Assembly: GCF_041729615.1 (NCBI RefSeq)
Contig: NZ_CP154874.1
Span: 4,013,501 to 4,077,500, forward strand
Direction of reading: 5' to 3'
Length of the DNA: 64,000 bases
Source: Pseudomonas alcaligenes
Lineage (GTDB): Bacteria > Pseudomonadota > Gammaproteobacteria > Pseudomonadales > Pseudomonadaceae
Shown: in pieces, positions 8,894-18,565 of the stretch
Numbering within the stretch: the first letter of the stretch is position 1
How the letters are laid out: each line of letters starts with the position of its first letter
Translations under genes and position numbers: made by a program
The notes under the pieces: generated by a model
What the model saw: only the letters and a program-made list of their open reading frames with translations
Told to the model about the DNA's origin: nothing
Database searches by the model: none

Positions 8894-9466
8894 ATGAGAG
8901 ACGATGACGCCGCGCTGCTGCGGCGTTATCGCAACGGCGAGGCGGCCGCGTTCACCCAGCTTTACGAGCGTCACCGCCTTGGCCTGTTCCGTTTCCTCCT
9001 TGGCCTGTGCGGCGACCATGCGCTGGCAGAGGAGGTGTTCCAGGACACCTGGATGAGCCTGATCCGCAGCGCCAGCGAGCAGCGCGAAGCGGTGCTGTTC
9101 AAGACCTGGCTGTACCAGATCGCACGCAATCGCCTGATCGACCACTGGCGCAAGAGTGGTCGCCACCAGGGAAAGCTCGCTGAGTACGATGAGGCGCAGC
9201 ACGCCAGCGCAGACCCGGGCCCTGGTCCCGAGCAGCAGCTGCTGCTCAGCCGCGACCAGGAGCGCCTGCAGGCGGCACTGGCCGACCTGCCCGAGGAGCA
9301 GCGCGAGGTGTTCCTGCTGCGCGCCCATGGCGACCTGGAGCTGGCTGAGATCGCCGAACTGACCCGAACCCCGGCGGAAACTGTGAAGAGCCGCCTGCGT
9401 TATGCGTTGAACAAGTTGCGTCGGCTGCTGGCCGATCCGGCTTCGGCCGAGGAGGTATCCGCATGA
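8894..9466 (+). CDS. ECF-type RNA polymerase sigma factor
   Basis: A 190-aa sigma-70 family protein of ECF architecture. Region 2 contains EEVFQDTWMSL and FKTWLYQIARNRLIDHWRK; region 4 contains LPEEQREVFLLRAHGDLELAEIA followed by the helix-turn-helix TPAETVKSRLRYALNKLRR. An in-frame TTG at 8882, directly after the upstream stop, is an alternative start. The last codons overlap the next gene (ATGA), so the sigma and the membrane protein after it are translationally coupled, the usual layout for a sigma and its antagonist. Confidence 0.9.
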   Translation: MRDDDAALLRRYRNGEAAAFTQLYERHRLGLFRFLLGLCGDHALAEEVFQDTWMSLIRSASEQREAVLFKTWLYQIARNRLIDHWRKSGRHQGKLAEYDEAQHASADPGPGPEQQLLLSRDQERLQAALADLPEEQREVFLLRAHGDLELAEIAELTRTPAETVKSRLRYALNKLRRLLADPASAEEVSA

Positions 9467-10347
9467 GCCAACAACCCCACGATCTGCAGCAGGAGCGCGA
9501 GCTGCTGGAGCATTTCCGCCAGCACAGCCAGGGCGAGCCTTCCGCCGCCGTGGATGCGCTGATCCTCGATGCCGCGCGCCAGGCCGTGAGCCCGCCGGCG
9601 CCCCGGCCGAATCCTGTCCAGCGCCTGCATGCCTGGCTGTTCGGCGCCGGCAGCCGCACCCACTGGTCGGTGGCCGTGGCCGGTCTGGCCGTCGTTGGTA
9701 TCGGCCTCAACCTGGCGCTGCATACCCGCGATCAGTTGCCGCAAACCTACGATGCGCCGGCTCCAGCCTCTGCCCCGGCACTGCAGGAAATGGCGCCGGT
9801 CATGGAAGCGCGCAAGCAGAGCGCCGAACCCGAGTACAAGAAGGCCGAACAGGCGCAGCGCTCAAGTACCGGCTCGGGCGCTTCCTTCGCCGTCTCGCCG
9901 GCGGCCAACGCCGCGCCAAGGCCAATGGCGCCGCCCACGCCGCAGGCCGCAGCGCCGGCTGGAGCGCTGGCTGATTCTGCAGGGTCGGTCGAGGCCGATG
10001 TGGCCCGTGATCAGGCTCAGCCGACTGCCATGCTCAAGCAGAAGGCCCAGGCCGCAGCCAGAAGCAATGAGGCTCCAGAAAAGCTCCAGGCAGGGGCATC
10101 GCCCAAGGTGCTGCAAGAGACGCTTAATGAGGATCAGTTGGCCGAAACCCTGGGGCATTCCGCCGTGCCTGAGGCGCCGCCACTGGAGCTGCGTTTGCGC
10201 ACTCTGCTGCAGCTGCGCCGCGAGGGTAAACAGGCCGAGGCGGACAGGCTGCTGGCCGCGCTGAAACAGGAGTTCCCGCAGCGTGACCTGGAGTCGGAGC
10301 TCAAGCGCCTGCAACGCGAGGCAGAAAAGCCGGCCAGTTCCCGCTAG
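9463..10347 (+). CDS. Putative membrane-bound anti-sigma-like protein
   Basis: A 294-aa protein with a cytoplasmic N-terminus (1-65), one membrane helix (about 68-86) and a long Ala/Pro/Gln-rich periplasmic part. It overlaps the ECF sigma gene by 4 nt. Position and topology fit an anti-sigma factor, but the zinc-binding HxxxCxxC motif of the ZAS class is absent, so the assignment rests on context. Its C-terminal segment (about 240-290, LRTLLQLRREGKQAEADRLL) looks like a short helical repeat. Confidence 0.62.
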   Translation: MSQQPHDLQQERELLEHFRQHSQGEPSAAVDALILDAARQAVSPPAPRPNPVQRLHAWLFGAGSRTHWSVAVAGLAVVGIGLNLALHTRDQLPQTYDAPAPASAPALQEMAPVMEARKQSAEPEYKKAEQAQRSSTGSGASFAVSPAANAAPRPMAPPTPQAAAPAGALADSAGSVEADVARDQAQPTAMLKQKAQAAARSNEAPEKLQAGASPKVLQETLNEDQLAETLGHSAVPEAPPLELRLRTLLQLRREGKQAEADRLLAALKQEFPQRDLESELKRLQREAEKPASSR

Positions 10348-10399
10348 GCATGCTGCTGGGCGGTAGAATGCCGCCCTCAACCGCGCAGGGAGCCGCGCC

Positions 10400-12862
10400 A
10401 TGGCCAATATGGAAACCCCGGAAGAGACTGCAGAGTCGCTGGGCAAGCTCGTGATCAAGCTGCTCTGGGAGCTGGCCAAGCTGGTGCTGCCCATTGTCGC
10501 CGTGGCCATTCTCGCGCCCTGGGCGGCGCTGGCGCTGGTGGCAACCTTCGCGCTGCTCACCGGGCTGTGCGCCCGGCTGGGCTGGCGCCGCGTGGCTGCG
10601 GTCCTGAGCTGGCTGCTGACCGCTGCGGTGATCGGTCTGAGCTTCTCTCTGTTCGCCTGGCTGTCGGCCTGGTGGGCACTGCCGCTTTGCGCGCTGCTGC
10701 TGTTGTTCGGCCTGGCGCTGGTGGCCAGCTACGAGAAGCGTCTCGGCCTGGCCAAGGCCAAGCCACAAATAGCCGAAATCGCCACGTCGAGCGGCTCCAG
10801 CGCCTGGGGTGGAGGTGATCTGCAGACGCCGGAAGGCGAGACCATCCGCACCTTCGCCTGGGGCGAGATCGCCATGGGCGGGCCGACCTACGGCAGCTAC
10901 CTGTTCCCCGATGGCGTACTGCTGGAGGGCCTCGGTGCCTCGGTACGCTTTTCCGCCAGTGGCCGCTACTTCGCCGCGCCGCTGCCAAGCCGCGAACGCT
11001 GGGGCCTGTTGATTCTCGACCGCCAGCAGCGGCGCGTGTACCGCAATGCCGAGATCGGCGAATTCTGGGAGATCGACGAGTTCAGCGACGAGGCCATCGG
11101 CGGTCGGCACAGCCCGCTGGTGGGCAACCAGGGTTATCGCATGCCGCTGGCCGAGCTGCTGGCGCAGAGCGAGGGTGTCGACCTGGTGGCGATGCGTGAC
11201 CTGTGGCTGGAGCCGGGCTGGTCGGTGGAGCTGGGCGGGCGCGATTTCCCTGCGCCGGCCGCGGCGCATCGCCTGCGTGGCGTGCCGTACCTGCCGGAAA
11301 CCCTGCGCGAGCTGGAGGACCCGCTGCAGCCGCTGCGCTACCCGGCACTGCGTCTGGAGATCGATGGCGAACCCAGCGACCTCCTGCTGGCGGCTGACGA
11401 GCTGCCGCTGTGGCGCGACGACGGCCAGGCCCTGGTCTGCCGTATCGGCCGCGCCTGGCCGAAGACACTCTGGCTCTGGCAGGCCGGGCAGGGCTGGCGC
11501 GAGTTGCCCGAGCCCTGGATGGCCGCCGAGGCGGAACCGGGGCTGCTCTGGGACGAGCCCTGCGCGCTGAGCCAGACGGAGCTGCATCTGCAGGGGCGCC
11601 TGGCGACGGCGCAGCTCGACCATCTGGGCTTCGGTTACCAGCTGCAGCATTACTACGGTGAAGTAGAAATCGTCATTGGTCATGACCCAGAAGGACGCCT
11701 GCTGCTCGGTGACCAGCAGGGCGCCGGGTTGACCCGCGTCCTGCCGCTGGAGGCCAAGGGCGTGCGTGGCGAGGGCGCTGTGCTCGGCGAGGCGATGACG
11801 GGCGGCGAGTCGCCGCGCTTCGAGTGGCGGCGCGACAGCCGCGATGGTCGCCTGGGCGCCTATGCCTGTCGAATCGGCGACTGGCAGCTGGAGGGCGAGT
11901 GGCTGCTCGATCATAGGGTGTCCGACTGTGGTCGCTACCTGGCCTTGATCGCGTTTGCCGAGGCGCCGGCGGTGCCGCACAGGCTCTGCGTCGCGGACCT
12001 GCAGCGGCGTGTCCTGCTGGAGTTCGCGCAGCGTCCGCTGGTTGCTGGACTGCTGGACTTCCGTGCGGGCGTGCTGAGTCTGGCCTGCATCGTCGGTCGG
12101 CTGGGGCGCGACGAGCGGGATACGGCCCTGCATCGTTACCACCAGGCAGCACCGGCGGCCGAGCAGGCGGCAGGCTTCGTCGAGCGAGACGAGCACTCGC
12201 GGCTGTATCAGCGCCGCCACGCGCTGCGCGTCGCTGCGGGCGGTCTGCAGGCGCTGCCGGGCTGGCGCCTGGTGGAGCGTCCGCAGGTGGCCAATGCCGA
12301 CGGTGACTTCATCCTGCCGGCGCCCGGTGGGCGGGATGCCGCCTGGCTGTTCGGGGCGCAGAGCGAGTATCGCGACGGCTACCCGCGTGAGCGCCACCCG
12401 CGCGGCGATGGCTGTCTGCTCACCGCCTCTGGGATGGGCCTGGCCGATGTCGGCCCCGCGCTGATCTGGTCGGCCGATGGCCGCTATCTGGCGCTGACCC
12501 GCCATGTGCCTCGTATGCAGGCTAGCGAGCGGGCCGACACCGACCTCTGGTACCTGCTGCTGCTCGATATGCAGGCACGCACCTTGCGCCAGGGCGAGCA
12601 ACACCTCGGCTGCATGCCGCATTTCCAGCGTTTCGACGCCCATGGCCTCGAGTGGCGGGTCCTGCCCACCGACTGGGAACATGAAGATTCCGCCTCCGAA
12701 TGGCAGGCTTGCCGACAGCCGCTGGAGGCGCTGCTGGCGCTGTCCGCAGTCGCGCTGCAGCCCTGTGGCGAGCTCTGGCTGCCGGCCGCGGAACTGGCGC
12801 GTGCCGAACAGTGGCAAGGTCTGGATCGCCGGCATCTGCAGGCCTGGTGCAACATGAGGTAA
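10400..12862 (+). CDS. Large membrane-anchored protein of unknown function with propeller-like repeats
   Basis: I do not recognise this 820-aa protein. Residues about 18-110 are strongly hydrophobic, with three or four membrane helices. The rest is a soluble Trp- and Arg-rich region with recurring blocks of the type GRYLAL followed some 15-25 residues later by LLLLDxQxRxL: GRYFAAPLP/LLILDRQQRRV, GRYLALIAF/LCVADLQRRVL and GRYLALTRH/LLLLDMQARTL. That pattern resembles beta-propeller blades. GGGAG precedes the ATG. It stands alone between the sigma operon and a lipoprotein gene. Codon usage matches the neighbours. The call as a real gene is firm and the fold is inference. Confidence 0.75.
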   Translation: MANMETPEETAESLGKLVIKLLWELAKLVLPIVAVAILAPWAALALVATFALLTGLCARLGWRRVAAVLSWLLTAAVIGLSFSLFAWLSAWWALPLCALLLLFGLALVASYEKRLGLAKAKPQIAEIATSSGSSAWGGGDLQTPEGETIRTFAWGEIAMGGPTYGSYLFPDGVLLEGLGASVRFSASGRYFAAPLPSRERWGLLILDRQQRRVYRNAEIGEFWEIDEFSDEAIGGRHSPLVGNQGYRMPLAELLAQSEGVDLVAMRDLWLEPGWSVELGGRDFPAPAAAHRLRGVPYLPETLRELEDPLQPLRYPALRLEIDGEPSDLLLAADELPLWRDDGQALVCRIGRAWPKTLWLWQAGQGWRELPEPWMAAEAEPGLLWDEPCALSQTELHLQGRLATAQLDHLGFGYQLQHYYGEVEIVIGHDPEGRLLLGDQQGAGLTRVLPLEAKGVRGEGAVLGEAMTGGESPRFEWRRDSRDGRLGAYACRIGDWQLEGEWLLDHRVSDCGRYLALIAFAEAPAVPHRLCVADLQRRVLLEFAQRPLVAGLLDFRAGVLSLACIVGRLGRDERDTALHRYHQAAPAAEQAAGFVERDEHSRLYQRRHALRVAAGGLQALPGWRLVERPQVANADGDFILPAPGGRDAAWLFGAQSEYRDGYPRERHPRGDGCLLTASGMGLADVGPALIWSADGRYLALTRHVPRMQASERADTDLWYLLLLDMQARTLRQGEQHLGCMPHFQRFDAHGLEWRVLPTDWEHEDSASEWQACRQPLEALLALSAVALQPCGELWLPAAELARAEQWQGLDRRHLQAWCNMR

Positions 12863-12931
12863 AGCCTGCGGCTTGCCAGATCGCGGGTCTGGGGCGAGCA
12901 TGAAGGCATTCTTCAGGCAAACCTGCTGATC

Positions 12932-13432
12932 ATGAAACTTATTCGTCCGATAGCCCTGGGCCTGGTCGTCACCTTGCTGGCGGCCTGTGACCAGGCGCCG
13001 GCGCCTCCCGAGCCGACCCCGGCGCCAGAACCTACCGCTCCTGCCGTGGAGCAACCCAAGGTGCCCGCTCAGCCAGTCGAGGTGGAGCGCACCGTCGAGG
13101 CCAAGCCGGAGCAACCGCCCGCACCACCGGACAAGGCGCCAGAGGCGGCTCGCGTACTGCCCAAGGCCGCACAGGAGCCCGCACCCAAGGTCGAGCCCTT
13201 GCCAGCCGACAAGCTTGATCTGCGCCTGCCGGATGAACTGGTACAGCGCCTGGAGCTGGGGGCTCCGCTGGAACAGTCCGAGCGCGAGCCGCTGTTGCCG
13301 CCGTTGTTCGTGGAGAAACCGGCCGAGCCCGGTCCCTATCAGCTCAACGGCCGACTGATCACCAATGACCGGGTGGATGACTACTGGGATTCGGTGGAAG
13401 GGGCGGAGCTGCAGATCGAGTTCCGCAACTAG
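12932..13432 (+). CDS. Proline-rich lipoprotein, hypothetical
   Basis: A 166-aa lipoprotein with signal peptide and lipobox LAAC (Cys19). It is followed by about 80 residues of Pro/Ala/Glu-rich low-complexity sequence that probably spans the periplasm, and a compact C-terminal part (about 95-166) containing DDYWDSVEGAELQIEF. No enzymatic motif is visible. It lies 69 nt after the large membrane protein and is followed by a 14-bp perfect hairpin. Confidence 0.72.
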   Translation: MKLIRPIALGLVVTLLAACDQAPAPPEPTPAPEPTAPAVEQPKVPAQPVEVERTVEAKPEQPPAPPDKAPEAARVLPKAAQEPAPKVEPLPADKLDLRLPDELVQRLELGAPLEQSEREPLLPPLFVEKPAEPGPYQLNGRLITNDRVDDYWDSVEGAELQIEFRN

Positions 13433-13473
13433 TGCGTCGTGGCGCCAGCTCTTGCGTCGCCGAGAGCGGCGCC

Positions 13474-13510
13474 GGCAGGCACCAGCCCGGAGTGGTGGCT
13501 GGTGCCTGCC
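13474..13510. terminator. Perfect 14-bp hairpin between convergent genes
   Basis: GGCAGGCACCAGCC (13474-13487) pairs exactly with 13497-13510 around a 9-nt loop. There is no T-tract on either side, so it is not a textbook intrinsic terminator, but its position between the convergent lipoprotein gene and atuG suggests transcript ends or stability control. Confidence 0.5.
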
Positions 13511-13520
13511 GAGTCGAGCC

Positions 13521-14339
13521 TCAGTCGACGAACAGGTCGGTCATCAGCTTGCCGGCCGGGTCGTAGCGGTACTGCTCGAAGTCCGTCTGGCCCTGTTCGC
13601 GCAGGATCTCCTCGTCGATCAGCAGACGGCCGCTGATGCTGCGTTCGCTGCTGCTGAGGATGGCGCAGGCGGCATCGGCCATGATCGCAGGCCAGCGCGC
13701 GGCCTTCATCACGGCGGGGCCGCCGGCCTCGAATTCGATGGCGGCGGTGGCGATCACCGTCTTCGGCCACAGCGCGTTGACGCTGATGCCGTACTTCCTG
13801 AATTCCTCGTGCATCCCCAGGGTCAGCATGCTCATGCCGTACTTGGTGGTGGTGTAGGGGCCGTAGCTGGCGAACCACTTGGGATCGAGGTTGAGCGGCG
13901 GCGACAGGCTGAGGATATGGCCCTGGGTCTTCTTCAGGTAGGGCAGCGCCGCCTGGCTGCAGACCATCACGGCGCGAGTGTTGATCTGGAACATCAGGTC
14001 GTAGCGTTTGGGCTCCAGGTGCTCGACGCCCTTGAGGCGGATGGCGCCGGCGTTGTTGATCAGCGCATCGATGCCGCCGAAGTGCTCGGCAGCCTGGGCC
14101 GTGGCCGCTTTCACGGCTTCTTCGTCACGCACGTCCAGCTGCAGGGGCAGGGCCTTGCCGCCGGCGGCGACGATTTCCTCGGCCACCGAGTAGATGGTGC
14201 CCGGCAGTTTCGCGTGGGCCTCGGCGCTCTTGGCCGCGACCACGATATTGGCGCCGTCGGCGGCGGCCTTGAGGGCGATTTCGCGGCCGATGCCGCGGCT
14301 GGCACCGGTGATGAACAGGGTCTTGCCGGAAAGGGACAT
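13521..14339 (-). CDS. atuG: Short-chain dehydrogenase AtuG
   Basis: A 272-aa NAD(P)-dependent SDR with cofactor motif TGASRGIG, NNAG, and the active-site YTTTK. It resembles the HSDL2 type of SDR. As the last gene of the atu operon it corresponds to AtuG of P. aeruginosa, a dehydrogenase of the citronellol/geraniol pathway whose exact step is not settled. A REPIN-like element and another repeat fill the 144-nt gap to atuF. In P. aeruginosa atuH (an acyl-CoA synthetase) would follow; here a lipoprotein gene on the other strand does. Confidence 0.82.
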   Translation of the reverse strand: MSLSGKTLFITGASRGIGREIALKAAADGANIVVAAKSAEAHAKLPGTIYSVAEEIVAAGGKALPLQLDVRDEEAVKAATAQAAEHFGGIDALINNAGAIRLKGVEHLEPKRYDLMFQINTRAVMVCSQAALPYLKKTQGHILSLSPPLNLDPKWFASYGPYTTTKYGMSMLTLGMHEEFRKYGISVNALWPKTVIATAAIEFEAGGPAVMKAARWPAIMADAACAILSSSERSISGRLLIDEEILREQGQTDFEQYRYDPAGKLMTDLFVD

Positions 14340-14378
14340 GCTCGGTCTCTTGTGGTCGGTTGGGTGGGGCTCGTTGGT

Positions 14379-14411
14379 CCCTCACCCCAGCCCTCTCCCG
14401 GAGGGAGAGGG
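14379..14411. repeat. Dispersed inverted repeat (CCCTCACCCC type)
   Basis: CCCTCTCCCGGAGGGAGAGGG forms a near-perfect hairpin preceded by CCCTCACCCCAG. A degenerate cousin lies at about 16551-16578. Repeats of this wording are common between proteobacterial genes. Confidence 0.55.
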
Positions 14412-14425
14412 GGCGGTTTTTATTT

Positions 14426-14477
14426 GGCCCGGATGCAATCCGGGTTGGATTGGCTCCCGGATTTCATCCGGGCTACG
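14426..14477. repeat. REPIN-like paired repeat, copy 1
   Basis: Two inverted copies of the unit CCCGGATNNNATCCGGG (14428-14444 and 14456-14472), the second ending GGGCTAC. The same pair occurs at 16489-16539 and 41854-41912. It sits between atuG and atuF, 7 nt after the atuF stop codon. Confidence 0.8.
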
Positions 14478-14483
14478 GCCGCA

Positions 14484-16469
<1,986 letters not shown>

Positions 16470-16488
16470 CGTCGTGCTCCTGCTAGTC

Positions 16489-16539
16489 GTAGCCCGGATG
16501 CAATCCGGGGTGTCGGTTCCCGGATTGCATCCGGGCTAC
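16489..16539. repeat. REPIN-like paired repeat, copy 2
   Basis: GTAGCCCGGATGCAATCCGG (16489 onward) and its inverted partner ending at 16539 are separated by a short GTGTCGGTT spacer. It lies inside the atu operon between atuE and atuF, 19 nt upstream of the atuF start codon. Confidence 0.85.
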
Positions 16540-16579
16540 TTCGATTTGTTCCCTCGCCCATGAATGGGAGAGGGGAGAG

Positions 16580-17377
16580 TCACTCCACCCACTTCGGCTT
16601 GCGCTTCTGCACGAAGGCCATGGTGCCCTCCATGCCTTCGCTGCTCAGCACCGCTTCGGCGAACTGGCCGGCTGCGTGGTCGAGCAGGCTGCCGAGGTGC
16701 TCGGTCTCGGTGGCCAGCAGCAACGCCTTGGTCGCGGCGTTGGCGCCGGGGGCGCACTGGCGAATCTGCTGCAGGCTCTCGGCGAGGCGGTCGACCAGGG
16801 CCTGGTCGTCGGTTTCGCTGAAGTGCACCAGGCCCAGGCGCAGGGCCTCGGCGCCGTCGAAGCGGGCGGCGGTCAGGGCCAGGCGGCGGGCCTGGGTCAG
16901 GCCGATGCGCCGCACCACGAAGGGCGCGATCTGCGCCGGCAGAATCCCCAAACTGGTTTCCGGCAAGCCGAACTTGGCCTGGGCGTGGGCGATGGCGATA
17001 TCCGAGACGCAGGCCAGGCCGAAACCACCACCGAGTACCGCGCCCTCCAGCACGGCGACCAGCACCTGCGGCGCGCACTGGGCTTCCTCCAGCAGGCTGC
17101 CGAAAGCCCGGTTCAGCTCGCGGTAGGCGTCGCCTCCCTTCGCTCGGGCAGAGGCCATGTCCTTGATGTCGCCACCGGAGCAGAAATGGCCGCCGGCGCC
17201 GCGCAGCACCAGGGCACGCACGCTCTGGTCATGGCGCACGGCACGCAACACAGCGCGCAGTTCCTCGACCATGGCCAGGCTCATGGCGTTGCGGCTGTCC
17301 GGGCGGTTGAGGGTGACGTGCAGCACGCCACCTTCAAGGTTGAGCAGCAGGGTGTCGCAGTTCGGCAGCTCGGCCAT
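16580..17377 (-). CDS. atuE: Isohexenylglutaconyl-CoA hydratase AtuE
   Basis: A 265-aa crotonase-superfamily enzyme. It shows the oxyanion-hole segment GHFCSGGDIKDMA and VLGGGFGLACVSDIAIA, and GLPETSLGILP. In the pathway it hydrates isohexenylglutaconyl-CoA, the product of AtuCF, to 3-hydroxy-3-isohexenylglutaryl-CoA. The length is normal. It starts 10 nt after the atuD stop codon, in the middle of the operon. Confidence 0.9.
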   Translation of the reverse strand: MAELPNCDTLLLNLEGGVLHVTLNRPDSRNAMSLAMVEELRAVLRAVRHDQSVRALVLRGAGGHFCSGGDIKDMASARAKGGDAYRELNRAFGSLLEEAQCAPQVLVAVLEGAVLGGGFGLACVSDIAIAHAQAKFGLPETSLGILPAQIAPFVVRRIGLTQARRLALTAARFDGAEALRLGLVHFSETDDQALVDRLAESLQQIRQCAPGANAATKALLLATETEHLGSLLDHAAGQFAEAVLSSEGMEGTMAFVQKRKPKWVE

Positions 17378-17387
17378 GACGTGCTCC

Positions 17388-18545
17388 TTACTTCTTTTTG
17401 CCAGGCAGAATGCCCATCAGCTTGCAGATGATGCCCAGCATGATTTCGTCGGCACCACCGCCGATGCTGACCAGGCGCACATCGCGGTAGGCGCGGGAAA
17501 CCGGGTTGTCCCACATGAAGCCCATGCCGCCCCAGTACTGCAGGCAGGCGTCGGAGACTTCGCGGCCGAGGCGACCGGCCTTGAGCTTGGCCATGGAGGC
17601 CAGCTTGGTGACGTCGCGGCCTTTCACGTACTGCTCGGTGGCCTGGTACACCAGGGCGCGCAGGCATTCGATCTCGGTCTGCAGTTCGGCCAGGCGGAAG
17701 TGGATCACCTGGTTGTCGATCAGCGGGTTGCCGAAGGTGTGGCGCTGCTTGCAGTACTCGATGGTGCTGTCCACGCAGTGCTCCAGGCCCTTGATCATGT
17801 TGGCCGCGCCAAACAGGCGCTCTTCCTGGAACTGCAGCATCTGCATCATGAAGCCTGCGCCTTCGTGGCCGATGCGGTAGCGCTGCGGTACGCGCACGTT
17901 GTCGAAGAACACCTGAGCGGTTTCCGAGCTGCGCATGCCGAGCTTGTCCAGATGCGGGCTGACGGTGATGCCCGGGGTCTTCATCGGCACCACGATCAGC
18001 GACTTGTTCACGTGCGGCTTGTCGTCGCTGGTGTTGGCCAGGAGGCAGATGAAGTCGGCCGACGGGGAGTTGGTGATCCACATCTTGCTGCCGTTGATCA
18101 CGTAGTCGTCGCCGTCCTTGCGGGCGGTGGTCTTCAGGCCGGCCACGTCGGAACCAGCACCCACTTCGGAGACGCCGATGCAGCCGACCATGTCGCCGGC
18201 AATCGCCGGAGCGAGGAACTGCTCGCGCAGTTCATCGGAGCCGAAGCGGGCCAGGGCCGGGGTGCACATGTCGGTCTGCACGCCGATGGACATCGGGATG
18301 CCGCCGCAGCGGATGGTGCCGAACTCTTCGGCGGCGACGATGGAGTAGCTGTAGTCCAGGCCCATGCCGCCGAACTTTTCCGGCTTGGAGATGCCCAGCA
18401 GGCCCAGATCACCGGCCTTCTTGAAGATCTCGTGGATCGGGAAGCGACCGTCCTTTTCCCATTCGTCGACGTGCGGGTTGATTTCCTTCTCGACGAAATT
18501 CCTGACCGTGCGGCGCAGTTCTTCGTGTTCCTGGGTAAAGATCAT
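17388..18545 (-). CDS. atuD: Citronellyl-CoA dehydrogenase AtuD
   Basis: A 385-aa FAD-dependent acyl-CoA dehydrogenase with family signatures such as GCIGVSEVGAGSDVAGLKT and QYWGGMGFM near the C-terminus. It should oxidise citronellyl-CoA to geranyl-CoA and pass electrons to ETF, encoded at the left end of this window. The start at 18545 (MIFTQEHEELRRTV) is preferred over the longer frame because GGAG precedes it. The product is cytosolic. Confidence 0.92.
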   Translation of the reverse strand: MIFTQEHEELRRTVRNFVEKEINPHVDEWEKDGRFPIHEIFKKAGDLGLLGISKPEKFGGMGLDYSYSIVAAEEFGTIRCGGIPMSIGVQTDMCTPALARFGSDELREQFLAPAIAGDMVGCIGVSEVGAGSDVAGLKTTARKDGDDYVINGSKMWITNSPSADFICLLANTSDDKPHVNKSLIVVPMKTPGITVSPHLDKLGMRSSETAQVFFDNVRVPQRYRIGHEGAGFMMQMLQFQEERLFGAANMIKGLEHCVDSTIEYCKQRHTFGNPLIDNQVIHFRLAELQTEIECLRALVYQATEQYVKGRDVTKLASMAKLKAGRLGREVSDACLQYWGGMGFMWDNPVSRAYRDVRLVSIGGGADEIMLGIICKLMGILPGKKK

Positions 18546-18565
18546 GATGCAGGCTCCTAATGGGG

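Noticed and set aside
10301-13114. 937-codon minus-strand frame opposite the 820-aa gene
   Set aside because: Low-complexity Gln/Arg/Ala translation and no ribosome-binding site; the plus-strand frame has membrane helices, repeats and a good start.
13474-13510. Integration site or phage attachment hairpin
   Set aside because: No tRNA, integrase or second copy is visible; its place between convergent gene ends makes a transcript-end role simpler.
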